NCBI GenBank assembly: GCA_019055375.1
Contig: JAHQIW010000094.1
Span: forward strand, 80,643-144,642
Length of the DNA: 64,000 nucleotides
From: Parelaphostrongylus tenuis
Taxonomy: Eukaryota; Nematoda; Chromadorea; Rhabditida; Metastrongylidae
Direction of reading: 5' to 3'
In this document: positions 51,110 to 62,109 of the stretch, in pieces
How the letters are laid out: each line of letters opens with the position of its first letter
Numbering within the stretch: position 1 is the stretch's first letter
Notes under the pieces: model-generated
Seen by the model: only the letters and a program-made list of their open reading frames with translations
Database searches by the model: none
What the model was told of the DNA's origin: nothing
Position numbers and translations under genes: made by a program

Positions 51110-51715
51110 AATACACCTAATGATGATAGTGGTGTGCAGAAATTTTCGCCCCAGCTGGGATGCGAACTCACATTTCGCTCTATCCGGGGAGCGTGCTGAA
51201 CGGTTGCTTTGTCGACGCCCATTTTGACATCACTCTTTTTCTAGATTATAACGCGTCTATTGACTGCAGTCAACCGTCAACGGTCTGGTTTGTGTAACCG
51301 CTGTCCACATTGAATCTATTTATGCTGACAGATATTGGGTATTGATGATCAAACAGAATTCATTTCATTTTACCGCCTCTAGAGGTGGTATAATCTCACA
51401 ATGAACCAGATGATGCAAAAATGAATAAAATGAAAAGGGCTGATCATCATTACCCAATACTGCCGGCATAAATGGGTTCAGTGTCGATGGCTACGACCCA
51501 CCGTTGACGTTTGGCTGTTGAAAGATAACGCCAGACCGCTGACGGTTCTCTGTTGATAGATAACGCGTTGTAACCTAGAAAGAATGTTGTCAAAACGGGC
51601 GTCAGAAGTGCAACGGTTCAGCACGCGCCCTAGAGAGAGTGAAACGTGGGTTGGCATCCCACCTAATGCAAAAGTTTCTGCACACCACTCTACATCTTTG
51701 AGTATATTGCAGCAC
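51110..51715. repeat. Large palindrome with tRNA-like arms (family T)
   Basis: Arms of about 270 bases (51110-51385 and 51420-51715) with the head caacggttcagcacgcgccc and a T-arm ending gtgggttggcatcccacc on the right, and their complement on the left. Next to each head sits the accgttgacgtttggctgtt spacer; the centre is tgatgatcaaacagaattca. The short accgctaaaggcgct hairpin follows. Confidence 0.7.
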
Positions 51716-51779
51716 CATAAAACCGCTAAAGGCGCTCAAATGAAATAAATTTTTTTCCATAAGTCAGCTTTGTATAGCA

Positions 51780-51995
51780 GACCACATGCGTGGTTCAAAA
51801 AATGATTATTTGGCTTGTTCGCCGTCGCCTATTCTTGGTAATAAGGGACTGAGCTCCCGGAGAGGACCGACTGATAAGACCGTCATGGCTGAAACACGTG
51901 TATCGGCTCTATTAGTCAGCCTTATATAATAGACCACATGAGTGGCTCAAAAAGTGATTATTTGGCATATTGAAATATGAGCGTGGTCTCAAGAA
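51780..51995 (+). repeat. Hammerhead element (family A-like), plus strand
   Basis: Begins gaccacatgcgtggttcaaa, has the hammerhead at 51864-51910, and ends atgagtggctcaaaaagtga, then gagcgtggtctcaagaaaac, the family A flank. Confidence 0.6.
51864..51910 (+). ncRNA. Hammerhead-like motif
   Basis: Stem I CCGA/TCGG with outer AGAG/CTCT, core CTGATAA (G to A), stem II partly paired, GAAAC intact, ACAC/GTGT stem III, cleavage base A51902. Confidence 0.55.
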
Positions 51996-52261
51996 AACAC
52001 TCGAGACAAACAAGAATGAATTCTGGTACTGATTAAATCGCCTTGTATCAACTCGTGTCCGCTCAATAAGATAATTGCACAATTACTCGATCAATGTCGA
52101 GGTTAATTGATAGTCGGTTATCGATATGAGGAGCTCAGCATCTTTTAGATCAATTGAAGCTTTGCATCTGCTCTTTAAAGATAGCGATTGACTATAAAAA
52201 GCTAAGGAGAAACTTTTGTGAACCTTCTCTGTTTCAAGTGATATCGTGTTAAACTCTAGGT

Positions 52262-52600
52262 TTGATCACCTCTGACAAGTTATCTCACCACCCGACGATG
52301 CAGACGGATGAACCATTGTGCAAGAAAAATTTAACTAAATTAGCTGCTGTTGCTCACAGGAGTCCCGAACTCGGCTTGGCCGAGACCTTCCTCAGATCCG
52401 TGTGGGTCAGAAGTAAATTCCCCGCTTTGATGCTAGTTGATATCAAAATGGCTGTATTCTGTAATGGTTTACTCTTTGCCGGGCTTCCTGGTGTAAACGT
52501 CGGTCTGCTTCTCAGCTTGGAGGACTCCGTTGAGAGAATGAACCCGCTCCATGTTCTGCGCGGTCTGCCACCCACAATCACCTCTAGGCTCTACTCATAA
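52262..52600 (+). other. Unassigned GC-richer open segment
   Basis: A 112-codon frame on plus and a 75-codon frame on minus are both open. The protein texts match no family I recognise. The base composition stands out from the AT-rich flanks and it lies 160 bases from a PLE end, so an unrecognised retroelement fragment is possible. Confidence 0.2.
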
Positions 52601-52764
52601 CCAAAACGCGCATCAACAAGGTTGTATTAGCTTAACAAAAAGTAATGAAGATTTTATCATTATTGGAACTTTTTATCAATCAGTAATTCTTGGAGACGTT
52701 GAAGTCGTAACTAACATAATGCGAATCTGATTTTCTTTTTGCAACTTTTTCAATAAAATTCCTG

Positions 52765-53305
52765 ATTTTCTTCTTTGAGCCAAACACGAGGTGTTGCAAT
52801 AAACTTTATTTGACAGCTGACCTTTTGGCAGTTCGCTTTCTTCAGAGCCTGGGAAAGGTCAAATTGCCCGCAATCCAATAAGCCAAACACCTTCATCACT
52901 CCTTCAGAAAAAATTACCAGCCCTAGATTTCATTCGCATCAAGCACAAAATCAACTTTCAAAATACTCACCGCTTTTTTATATGTGCTCCGCGAATGATT
53001 CAAATGGAGATCACCGGAAGGACATCACATAGGCTCATAATGCACCCTACCCATCAAAACAACTGTCTCACATACTGACTCATGTCACGGGTGATAACGA
53101 GGTATTCCTCCCTACTGTTTATGGATGGATTGGTCGTGTTAATTCAGAAAGCTTCCAAAATCTTTCGTGCTGATGTCTAATGGAGTAATGGAGGTGTTTG
53201 ACTGATTGGAGTGTAGACAATTTGATCTTTTCAGGCTCTGAAGAAGGCGAACTGCCGAAACGTGAGCTGTAAAATAAAGTTTAATGTCACACTTCGCGTT
53301 TGGTT
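52765..53305. mobile_element. Inverted pair of Penelope-like 3' tails
   Basis: Minus tail 52765-53175 (gccaaacacgaggtgttgca, then gcccgcaatccaataagcca, up to ttaattcagaaagcttccaa in the GIY-YIG C-terminus) joined without spacer at about 53176 to a plus tail (gtaatggaggtgtttgac...cttcgcgtttggttcaaaga). The downstream aagcatgccgaggtcaatag also follows the 25.3 kb copy. Confidence 0.7.
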
Positions 53306-53674
53306 CAAAGAAGAAAATGAGGAATTATATTGAAGCATGCCGAGGTCAATAGACAGGCGGTCTTGAGAATCGTTAAAAAAGTAAATAGAAAAGAAGCAGC
53401 TAAAAAAACTATGTGCACTGAATAAATCTAGTTGTTAATCACCTCATCTTTATTCTCAAGAAAATGCTAAGTTTTTATTCAGCGGTGAGCAAAAGAATAC
53501 GAGAAATGGATTTCTTGACAGTCATCTATCCGTTATACGGGAAGACTTTCTGATTTAATCTTGCATTCGGCTGCCATATCTGGACGGACTATCTCACCAC
53601 CCCACAACCTGTTAAGATTGGTGGCTGACAGCTAACATAGAGACACTGAAGAATGAGCGGTGTCGCGAATGTAC

Positions 53675-53765
53675 TTCGGCGATGTAGTGGTAGCACGAGT
53701 CCCGGTATTGATGAAACGCGAGTTCGACTGCCGTCTGAGGTCAAACTTTTTGCTCACCAGTCACT
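53675..53765 (+). repeat. tRNA-like head (family T related)
   Basis: gatgtagtggtagcacgag (A-box-like) and gcgagttcgactgccgtctg (B-box-like) in plus sense, the counterpart of 22780-22850. Not a folding tRNA. Confidence 0.45.
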
Positions 53766-53769
53766 TCTC

Positions 53770-56155
53770 ATATGAAACATCTGAACAATGTGAAAAAAGG
53801 TAGTTAGAGGACTAGAAGTTTTTATTTTCATTCAGCGTTGTGAAATCATTTTGCGGACAATGGGAGACATTTCGATCCCTCAGTCTCTCAGAAGTCCTTT
53901 CTCCCCCGAACAAAATTTTATCATTCATAGTTTCAACAATCACTCAAAAGCTCATATTTCAATGATTTCAACACTATGCTTGAACTTAGAATCTTCATAT
54001 GCGTTGGAGCAGCGAAAATAAATGTATGTTTCATACTTGGTATGTTGTTTGCTCGGCTAAAGTATGTGTATCGCTTTTCATTAGACTTTAGTAAAACTCA
54101 TTCAATAGCACAAATACAGACAATGTCAAAATTAAGTTTTCTTTCTGAGAAGGTCTTTATAATGTGTTGTAGGAGCGGAAACAAAATCACGTTTCACATT
54201 CACAGCTTTCATCGCTTATAAGTCCTATGTTTTCCACAAAAAACGCATGTGGTTATGAGAAAATTATGTCTCATCAGTACAAAAACAGAAAATCTTGTTT
54301 TTTCCACAACAAAGAAAAAAATCTTGTTAAATAACGAAACTCGCTTTCGGCTTGCGGAAATCGATCATGCATTCGTTCGCAAAAGGGTTAATAAAGAGTT
54401 GGTGCCGAAAATAAACCATAAGAACTTACTGAAACCACCCTTTAACACGATTATAAATTGACTATGACTCCGAACTAATAGACACATTATCGGAAATTCC
54501 GCTAATCATTGAGAAATATTGTCAAAAGCCAGTTGATTCTCCAAACAATCACACCGCTGTTGTTTGAGAATACAGTCGATTTAATCGTACACTAATATAA
54601 TTCTCATTTGAAACAGCTCACATTGCTACCCTTTTTAGTGGTACCAGTAGCTGCCTCGGAGACTAGACGTTTAAGTACACATTGTCACAGTGCACTTCAT
54701 AATAATCCTATTTGATTGAGACAGTTGAAGCTAATAGATTATGAAAATTGACAACGAAACTCTCCGTTAGGTTATGAAAATTAACAAAGAAAATCTCCAT
54801 GATATAAAAGCAAAAATGGGTAATATACAGTAAATCCGCTGTTCAATTTTCAGCTGACTCAATCAACCACTTCCGTTCATGTAATTCTTATCTTATTAAG
54901 GTTAGTACTAGAAAATAATGAGAAAAATAGATTTGAAGACAACAGTGAATTATAACTTATAGTGTTAACGCAGTTTAGCCTGACTCTAGGTTACTAAGTG
55001 TGAAAACATTTGACTGCATTATATGACAATAGTTGAAAACAGTTCTGAGTTTCACAAAAATCGCTCTACCACAAATTGCAAGTGATGATTTCTCAATCGA
55101 TTTTGATTTATTACAGAAACCAAATAATGAACCTTAGAAGGACGACTTTACAAAACATACTCTCTATATAATTGAACATATTTAACAATTTACTGTCTTC
55201 TTTGTTGAGCCTTTGAAAAGGCTTCGTCCAATTCAGGAGGGGGGAGGTAACTTACGATTACGCTTGCCTGGCGTCATACCTCAAAATGATTCCATGATTC
55301 CTTTATTTTAAACCACACATTTTCATTGCTCACATGTAATACTCTCGTGCTTTGCAGTAGATAACTGAATGAACAAAACTGAGTTCTCCGGTAGCTTTGT
55401 CGTCTTCATCAGAGGATCCACTCTTATCTCTTCAATCTTATTTGAATTTTTTCTCAAGGGGCGGATTCCTTTAATGAACCTCGCTGTTCTGGCATAGACT
55501 GAATTTTTTAAACTTTACTAATTCTCTCCATCAGACTCTCTAACGACATTCTATCTGTGCTCGCAACTTTTGCAAGTAAACGTTGGAAAGCTCTTGCTAC
55601 TTGCAACCATAACACGTTCAAATCGAAATGATAGCACATAATTGGCAAATTTATGAACAATTTCAATCAACTTTTTGAGTTTAAGGATTTCTTGTGAATA
55701 CTGCCGTTCTCGTCACAGGATCGCGAATGATCGATCGGATTATGTACTCTGAATTGTTTTGAGCCGACTTTGGCTAGAAGTGAAAAGAGTTTCTCAACAC
55801 TTTCCTACGAAATCGGTAAGTGCCCAGATGTGAATGATAAGCGAACTAGGAAAAGTTTTCTTCTGAAGAGGTTGGGCTAAGGGAAATTTGTATTAGTTAA
55901 GTTCTTCTAAGCTTTAAAGAAGCCATGTCACTGAAAGGTCAGTGATATTACGTTAAATAAATTTCGTTGGTGATGATCCTGTGTCTTATTTATATACTTT
56001 GAGTTAAAATAGGGCTGTTCCATATCTTTTTTCACTCTTCGACACTTTCGTATTAAGTGTTATTTAATCTAGGAAATCAATCAGTGTTCTAATCAAAGAT
56101 TTTTTCCATTCAATATTATTTCAGTGGAAAAGATGAGTACATAAGAGCAACAGCA
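53770..56155. other. No supported gene; possible PLE end relic at 55385-55425
   Basis: At 55385-55425 the minus strand shows CTGATGAAGACGACAAAGC and CCGGAGAAC, a loose match to the PLE terminal motif. Otherwise nothing recognisable. Confidence 0.35.
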
Positions 56156-56159
56156 CCTT

Positions 56160-56260
56160 GTACCTCATACGGAGTTGAACCCACGTCTCACCCCACCAGC
56201 GGCGCGCGCTACCACAACACTATCGAATATCTAGAGAAAAGCAGAGCTTTAAAGACACAT
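56160..56260 (-). repeat. tRNA-like head (family T related)
   Basis: Minus sense: gtgttgtggtagcgcgcgcc and gtgggttcaactccgtatga. It is the same head class as 22.8 and 53.7 kb; the anticodon arm is not formed. Confidence 0.4.
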
Positions 56261-56529
56261 TCCTCATTCAGTAGCATCTCAGAAAAGGATCGAATCGCTA
56301 ATGAATGTCCTCGTTACGATGACGTCACCTTACACGCTGGCTGCCGAATGACCGGAAATTCCTGACGACAGTATCACAGTAAATGAGGCGGACGGTAATG
56401 ACGTCATCAAAAAGATAAAGAATAGTATTATCGGCGTTGATCAGTTTTCTCAGGGACACGCCATGTGTTCGAGTTCATCAAGCCTCAAGAGCTGACTGGA
56501 TGCACATTTGACCTCTTCAATGACTCGTT

Positions 56530-56695
56530 GTAGCCCGCCGATATATCAAGTCAGTGCTGCTATCCTCTGGTACCAATTCACCAACCCTAAATGGATGGAA
56601 AGCTTGATGAGCCTTGAGCACGGGATCGAACTAGCGGACACGTAAGAGCGTTGCAAGACACCTCTAACCACTACGCCACACGAGCCAGACGTCAT
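56530..56695 (-). mobile_element. tRNA-derived SINE, copy 2 (minus)
   Basis: Minus sense: ctcgtgtggcgtagtggtta (A box), agttcgatcccgtgctcaag (B box), then catccatttagggttggtga and gagtcattgaag. Same family as 56905-57215, in the opposite orientation and 3'-truncated. Confidence 0.65.
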
Positions 56696-56813
56696 TATAG
56701 TGGCTCTTTGAAGCAATTTTAGCACAGTAATGTACATTCTGATAAAAGATAATGATGCTTAGAGCGAAAAAGCGAAGATTGACTAAAATCGCTGGCTGGG
56801 CAGGGAACATTGT

Positions 56814-56890
56814 ATATATATACTATATTATATAAATATAATATATATATATATATATATATAGATATATTATATATATATATATATATT
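56814..56890. repeat. (TA)n microsatellite
   Basis: Nearly pure TA dinucleotides with few interruptions; a frame reading Ile/Tyr repeats is an artefact. Confidence 0.85.
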
Positions 56891-56904
56891 ACTATGCACA
56901 TGAG

Positions 56905-57215
56905 CGCATGTGGCGCAGTGGTTAGAGGTGCTCTGCGTCGCACATGAGGTCAATGGTTCGATCTCGCGCTCATGGCTCACCAAGCCATCCATCCCTCCGG
57001 GGTCGGTAAATTGGTACCAGGCAGGTCTCAGATCTGTCTGGGAGGATAAGCAGCACTGACTCGGTTCAGCGGGAGGCCACCGCGAGTCACTGTGAAGGCC
57101 AGATATGCATTCAATCACCTCAAACGAAGTTAGAAATTGAAGTCGAATGCATGGCGCATCCCTCAGGGATTGATCAACGCCGAGAGCTTTATCCTTTTAT
57201 ATGTGCACATTGTTA
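56905..57215 (+). mobile_element. tRNA-derived SINE, copy 3 (best preserved)
   Basis: Head: catgtggcgcagtggttaga (A box) and caatggttcgatctcgcgct (B box), then catccctccggggtcggtaa, actcggttcagcgggaggcc, ccagatatgcattcaatcac and catggcgcatccctcaggga. An intact A/B promoter makes pol III transcription plausible. Confidence 0.75.
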
Positions 57216-57248
57216 TAGATATAGATTATATTAAGACATATATAGGGG

Positions 57249-57510
57249 GGGGGGGCGCCGTGGCCGAGTGGTTGTGATGTTGCTCACAACATGAGCAGAG
57301 CTCCACCCTTTCCTACTCCCTCACTTCTCTCTTCGACAATCAGCAACAGCGTCTTATGAAACGGCATAGCAAGGTTATCCTCGAGATTACAAGATGACTC
57401 GCCTCTACCAGTATTCTACGGTGTTTAAGAAGAAGACGAAAAACGAATTGAATGCTAGAAGTAATGGGATCCGCGCAGTGAAAAAAAAAACACTGCGATG
57501 ACGGATTAAA
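57249..57510 (+). repeat. Possible second tRNA-derived repeat
   Basis: After a run of G, cgccgtggccgagtggttgt matches the 5' part of a serine/leucine-type tRNA (A box), but no B box or acceptor return is found. The rest ends in an A run before cactgcgatgacgg. Confidence 0.35.
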
Positions 57511-57548
57511 TAAAGCGCTAAAAAATACATTTATATGTGCATACATAC

Positions 57549-57720
57549 ATATACTATATATATATATATGCCTATAAATCTATGTAAACACATGTGTATA
57601 CATTACATGTATATAAGCGTGTATATTAAAAACTATATATTATATTATACTTATATTATAATATATATATATATTATATATTATATATATATATATATAT
57701 ATCATATATATTAGTACAAC
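57549..57720. repeat. (TA)n microsatellite cluster
   Basis: Several TA runs (57550-57570, 57655-57715) interspersed with tatgtaca-like words. Confidence 0.8.
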
Positions 57721-58112
57721 ATCATCTTGATAGGATATCTCCCTAACGGTTGGATCTCTCCTAGAATGTGGTCTAGTGCCGGAAAAATAACGAACTGTTA
57801 TGTGAATAGAAGTAATTCGACTTGTGCTAAAAAATATTTCCTCAGAGTACCTTTTCATGGTCAACATTTTCGAGAGTCAAGAACATATGGTTATTCTGAA
57901 AAAATGGGAAAAACATAAAGACTGTTAGAATTCAGTGCGAAGATTCCAGAAATGCTTCAACGGTCTATCTTTATATAAACGTTTCGTAGTAGCTCATCAA
58001 ACTGCTAAATGTCATATTAATAGCTCATTGTCCTCCTTGCAATGAATAATACCACCTTATATATAGTATTCTATATCGTATTCTATGGAGTATATATACA
58101 TGATCACCTGTA

Positions 58113-61109
58113 TCACCTGTCGTCCCGTTGATCGTCGAGTGACTCGAGCGGGTACCAGCAACTCTTCCATTTTTCCCTATCGCGTGCAAGAGTAGCCCAG
58201 TGGGTCCTCCTTGCTCTAGGAATTCGCTGAGCATCATATCTTTCTTCCATCGCTTTCGTGAAGAAATCGGACCAACGGGTCAGTGGTCTTCCTTTAGAGC
58301 GCTTGACGTCCCGAGGAATCCAGTCGGTAACGGCTCTCGTCCATCGGTTGTCGTTGAAGCGCATCACGTGTCCGGCCCACCTTATTTTCGATATCCTGGC
58401 GTGTAGAACGGCGTCTCTGATTTTCGATCGTTGACGTAGGTCGGAAGTTCGGATCCTTTGTCTCATTTGCGAAATACGAGATACTCCTAGCATCGACCTT
58501 TCGACTGCGCGTTCGATAACGGCAAGTGATCTTTCATCCTGCTTACGTAGCGACCAGGTTTCTGCTGCATACGTTAGGGCAGGGATAATTGTCGAGTCGA
58601 AAAGGTGGGCACGGAGTCGGATGTTCTTTGTCCTCTTCACTACATCTTCGATGCTCTTAAACGTTCCCCAAGCCGCTCGTTTCCTCCTGCTCAACTCTGG
58701 GGCTAGGTCGTTCATCATGTTGATTTCACGACCTAGATAGATGTAACTGGAGCATTCGGAAATTGTCGTTCCGTTGAGCGTGAATGGGGCATTAGAAACC
58801 CATCCGTTCCTCATGAACATTGTTTTCGTTAGATTCAGTTGAAGACCGATCTTTCCACAGGCGTTATCGAAATCAGTCAACATTCGTTCCGCTTGGCTGA
58901 TGTTTGGTGTTATGAGAACGATATCGTCAGCAAAGCGAAGATGGTTTAATTGTCGACCGTCAATTTTCACTCCCATTTCGTCCCATTCTAATGTTCGCAT
59001 GACGTTTTGTAGGGTGGCAGTGAATAGTTTTGGCGATATTGTATCGCCTTGTCGAACCCCTCTTCTTACGTCAATGGTGATATTGTTGTAGAATGGAGAT
59101 ATTCTGGTCGTGAAATCTTTATAAAGCTCACGAAGGATCATTATGTACCGAGTAGGGACGCCCTGGTTATCCAGAGCCTCTATAACCGCTTCTGTTTCCA
59201 CTGAATCAAAGGCTTTTTTCAGATCGATGAAAGTGAGACAGAGTGGTTGTTTGTACTCTCGCGAAACTTCAATGAGTCTTGTGATCGTGTGGATGTGGTC
59301 CATGGTACTAAATCCTTTTCTGAACCCTGCTTGTTCGCATGGCTGTCCTTCGTCCAGTGTTCTGTCAATCCTGTTCAGGATGACTCGAGTAAAGAGTTTA
59401 TAGACAACGGACAGCAAGCAGATTGGGCGATAATTGCCTATGTCGTGAAGGTCTCCCTTTTTGAACAACAATACGGTCTTGCTGGTTTTCCATTGAATAG
59501 GGACCTTGCATTCTGACAGGTAGCGAGTGAAGAGCCGAGCCAGGGTGTTGATGAGAACTGGCGGCAGGTTCTTCAGGTGTTCTGGTCTAATCCTGTCTGG
59601 ACCGGGTGTTGTTCTGTTTTTCACCGACGATATAGCATGTCGGATTTCGGAAGGAAGGACCGGTGGAACGACATATTCGTCCTCTTTCAATTTATATGAC
59701 GGTAAGAGAACATGGCTAGCGAAGAGATCCGAGTAGTACTGGTGGATGATTTTCTCCATAGCCCTTCTGGAAGCTGTAAGTGTCCCGTCAGGGTATCGGA
59801 GTGCAATCATCTTGGTCTTATAGTTGGCGAAGCCTCGCTGGGCTTTGCGAATGCTCTTCCCAGCTTCTGCAGCTTCTGCCATAACTGCTGCTCTTCTCTC
59901 TTTAAGGTCTTCTTTTATCGCTTCTCTGCATCGTTTCGCAAGTTCGGACGTAAGGTTTCGGTTGCCTGCGGCTCGTGCGATTCCACGTTGACGTATCAGC
60001 TCGAGTGTCTGCGGAGACAAGCGTCTCTTCGTGACCTTAGGACTTTCGGCTTTTTTAGCGCCAACGTGAAGATATTCAACGAGTCGATCGTATTCTTCGT
60101 CGATGTTGTCGACAACGGTATCTTCCCAAGAGCCGACTAATGATTTGAATACATCCCAGTTTATGGTAGTTCTGGGACTTCGTTGTTTGAATTTAGCGGC
60201 TTTCTCTCCTCTCCTCGAAAATCGGAACGTTGCGCGAAGGAGGCGATGGTCTGATCCCGTGTAGAACTTGGGAACAACAGCGACGTCGGTCAGGCAAAAC
60301 CTTCGATTTACTATGATGTGATCTATTTCGTTATGGTACTCTCCATTGGGAGACTCCCACGTCCATCGCTGAGAGAGAGGCTTTTGGAATTGCGAGTTAC
60401 CATGGATGGTTTGGGTCGTCATGATAAACTCGGATAGCCTCTCACCCTGTTCATTCCATTCTAGTCCGTGGGTCCCTATGTGACGTTCTTCAGACGTTCT
60501 TCTAGGTCCAATTTTTGCGTTAAAATCTCCGACAATGACCTTGAAGAATGTATGATCTTCTCTGAAGAATTTTTCGAGGTCCATATAGAACGCTTCGACT
60601 TCGTCTTCGTCATAGCTTGATGTTGGTGCGTAAGCAACGAAGATGGTCAAAGCCGGCATAGAACCACATCGTTTCAACCGTAATCGTCCGATGCGGGTTG
60701 TTAGTTGTTCGAACGAATCAATGTTCACGGTCAAATTCGATTTGACGAGGACGCCAACGCCACCGACACCTCTGCGATCGCATGTTCCAAGGAACAGTTC
60801 TTCTCCGGTGTCATAGACAGCGTGAAAAGGATGGCGCCTTCTCGTCTCAGCCAGGCCAATGACGTCGTACCTTATTCTTCTTGCTTGAATCAACAGATCT
60901 TCTACAGCGGATTGTTGAGCAAGGGTTCTCGCATTGTAGGTACAGATCGTCATTTTAGTCCGTTTCGATCTTGGCAGCCTAGTTCGGCCCTGAGATTTTA
61001 GCAGCCTCTCCGTACTCGTCCTACCTGGCGCTGCCGTACCAGGGGCTCTTTCGGGGTCAGGGGAATGAGGCCCATATTTGTTACTGTTTTTGGCATTTTT
61101 GATACCCAA
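58113..61109 (-). CDS. RTE-type ORF: APE endonuclease and reverse transcriptase, 998 aa
   Basis: Endonuclease domain, residues about 53-295: TYNAR (Asn59), GLAETRR (Glu87), VGDFNAKIG (Asp195, Asn197), EIDHI (Asp263) and the terminal SDH (286-288), all the APE catalytic residues. Reverse transcriptase, residues about 485-770: [22 protein letters not shown] (Asp629), [13 protein letters not shown] and FADDIVLI (Asp728, Asp729). A C-terminal region (840-940) has [10 protein letters not shown] and WAGHVMR, common in these elements. It nicks target DNA and reverse-transcribes its own RNA. No stop or frameshift occurs in 998 codons, so it may be active or very recently inserted. Codon use and GC content are clearly above the flanks. 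The chosen Met is the most upstream one in frame; translation could instead begin at Met53, just before the endonuclease. Confidence 0.92.
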   Translation of the reverse strand: MGIKNAKNSNKYGPHSPDPERAPGTAAPGRTSTERLLKSQGRTRLPRSKRTKMTICTYNARTLAQQSAVEDLLIQARRIRYDVIGLAETRRRHPFHAVYDTGEELFLGTCDRRGVGGVGVLVKSNLTVNIDSFEQLTTRIGRLRLKRCGSMPALTIFVAYAPTSSYDEDEVEAFYMDLEKFFREDHTFFKVIVGDFNAKIGPRRTSEERHIGTHGLEWNEQGERLSEFIMTTQTIHGNSQFQKPLSQRWTWESPNGEYHNEIDHIIVNRRFCLTDVAVVPKFYTGSDHRLLRATFRFSRRGEKAAKFKQRSPRTTINWDVFKSLVGSWEDTVVDNIDEEYDRLVEYLHVGAKKAESPKVTKRRLSPQTLELIRQRGIARAAGNRNLTSELAKRCREAIKEDLKERRAAVMAEAAEAGKSIRKAQRGFANYKTKMIALRYPDGTLTASRRAMEKIIHQYYSDLFASHVLLPSYKLKEDEYVVPPVLPSEIRHAISSVKNRTTPGPDRIRPEHLKNLPPVLINTLARLFTRYLSECKVPIQWKTSKTVLLFKKGDLHDIGNYRPICLLSVVYKLFTRVILNRIDRTLDEGQPCEQAGFRKGFSTMDHIHTITRLIEVSREYKQPLCLTFIDLKKAFDSVETEAVIEALDNQGVPTRYIMILRELYKDFTTRISPFYNNITIDVRRGVRQGDTISPKLFTATLQNVMRTLEWDEMGVKIDGRQLNHLRFADDIVLITPNISQAERMLTDFDNACGKIGLQLNLTKTMFMRNGWVSNAPFTLNGTTISECSSYIYLGREINMMNDLAPELSRRKRAAWGTFKSIEDVVKRTKNIRLRAHLFDSTIIPALTYAAETWSLRKQDERSLAVIERAVERSMLGVSRISQMRQRIRTSDLRQRSKIRDAVLHARISKIRWAGHVMRFNDNRWTRAVTDWIPRDVKRSKGRPLTRWSDFFTKAMEERYDAQRIPRARRTHWATLARDREKWKSCWYPLESLDDQRDDR

Positions 61110-61257
61110 CGTGTAGCTTGCCAGGCTCTAAACGTGGGGGCTGGGTACTCACGAGTAGCTTGCCAGTCTCTCTCGGAGGAGCGGGAGGAGCTTATTTGTT
61201 GGAGGCGACTCCTAACCGCCTCCCATGTACTTCCCAGCCGCTTGATTGCAGGCTTTT

Positions 61258-61297
61258 GGCCGACTTGACTCGTAGAAATAGAGTTTTGTCAAGTCGG
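61258..61297 (-). promoter_or_regulatory. Hairpin in RTE leader
   Basis: gccgacttgac and gtcaagtcggc are perfect complements around an 18-base loop. It lies about 150 bases upstream of the ORF. It could act in translation or transcript processing; this is not known. Confidence 0.5.
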
Positions 61298-61489
61298 CAC
61301 TGCAGAAGCAGGGAGCTCGTCCCCTGAATCCACCTGCGTCTCTGGGAAGCACACGGTCGCTTTTGGTTTCGCGTTTTTTATTCCCCTATCCACCACCTGG
61401 GACGCGCTCCACGTGGCCCCGTCGCGACTACGGACTACCGGGCGGGATCGCCTCAAAGAGGGAGGTTTCCGTGGATTATATATCTTTAT

Positions 61490-62105
61490 TTAATGTATGA
61501 TATTCCAAAACGTCACAAGTTTTCCTTCAGTGTAGTTTTTACTCTTCCTACAATAGACACATGCTTTACAAAAACTTCTCAGATCCCTACTAAACGATTG
61601 AGTATCATTGTCAGAACCATGGGTAAGTGCTATAGTCAGGAAACTGGTAAAAAAAATAAGAGTCATGGTGATGGGGAATTCCAGCAGTCAGCGCTGCTGT
61701 GAGGACGCGTAGTGAAGACTCGCGATCTCTAGAAGCTGGCGACATTCAACTAAAACTAAAAATAAGCGTATATTCTTTTAGCGAGGGTGTATAGATTTTA
61801 GTGTTTTTTGATTTCGATCACCAAAGGTTTGCTGCAAGTTAGGATATCTCGTTTCTATAGTTTGTGGCCGTTGGAAAGATCTTCCCGAAGGTTACGAAGA
61901 ATGTGGCTTCTCTATATAATAAAATTCAAGATTAAGATCTATTTTCTCCAGCTTTCCTTTCACATTTCCTCATTATCACGTTATTTTCAAACGAATCGGC
62001 TTATTTCTGTGCAGATGTAGTAAGTTGAGAAAAAAGTTCCTGGGCACCGGCGGAAAGTTCAATGTTTCTACATAAATATAACTATAAACACCAAAATTAT
62101 TGTTC
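61490..62105. other. No supported gene
   Basis: AT-rich sequence with chance frames only between the RTE leader and the mariner relic. Confidence 0.4.
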
Positions 62106-62109
62106 AAAA

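Larger units (their letters stand above)
58090..61470 (-). mobile_element. RTE-type non-LTR retrotransposon, apparently full length
   Basis: One long minus-strand ORF (58113-61109), a GC-rich leader (61110 to about 61470) and a 3' tail of only about 20 bases after the stop (gtgatacaggtgatcatg), then AT microsatellite. A short tail ending in simple repeats and no poly(A) fits the RTE clade. The leader includes an 11-bp-stem hairpin at 61258-61297. No target-site duplication was identified by eye because both flanks are low-complexity. Confidence 0.8.

Noticed and set aside
52262..52600. 112-codon plus frame as a gene
   Set aside because: Open on both strands and unrecognised; kept only as an unassigned segment.
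56719..56943. Ile/Tyr-rich minus-strand frame
   Set aside because: Translation of a (TA)n microsatellite.
57249..57330. tRNA-Ser/Leu gene
   Set aside because: Only the first third resembles a tRNA; no T arm or acceptor closing.
58200..61327. Several plus-strand frames over the RTE
   Set aside because: Antisense shadows of the 998-codon ORF.
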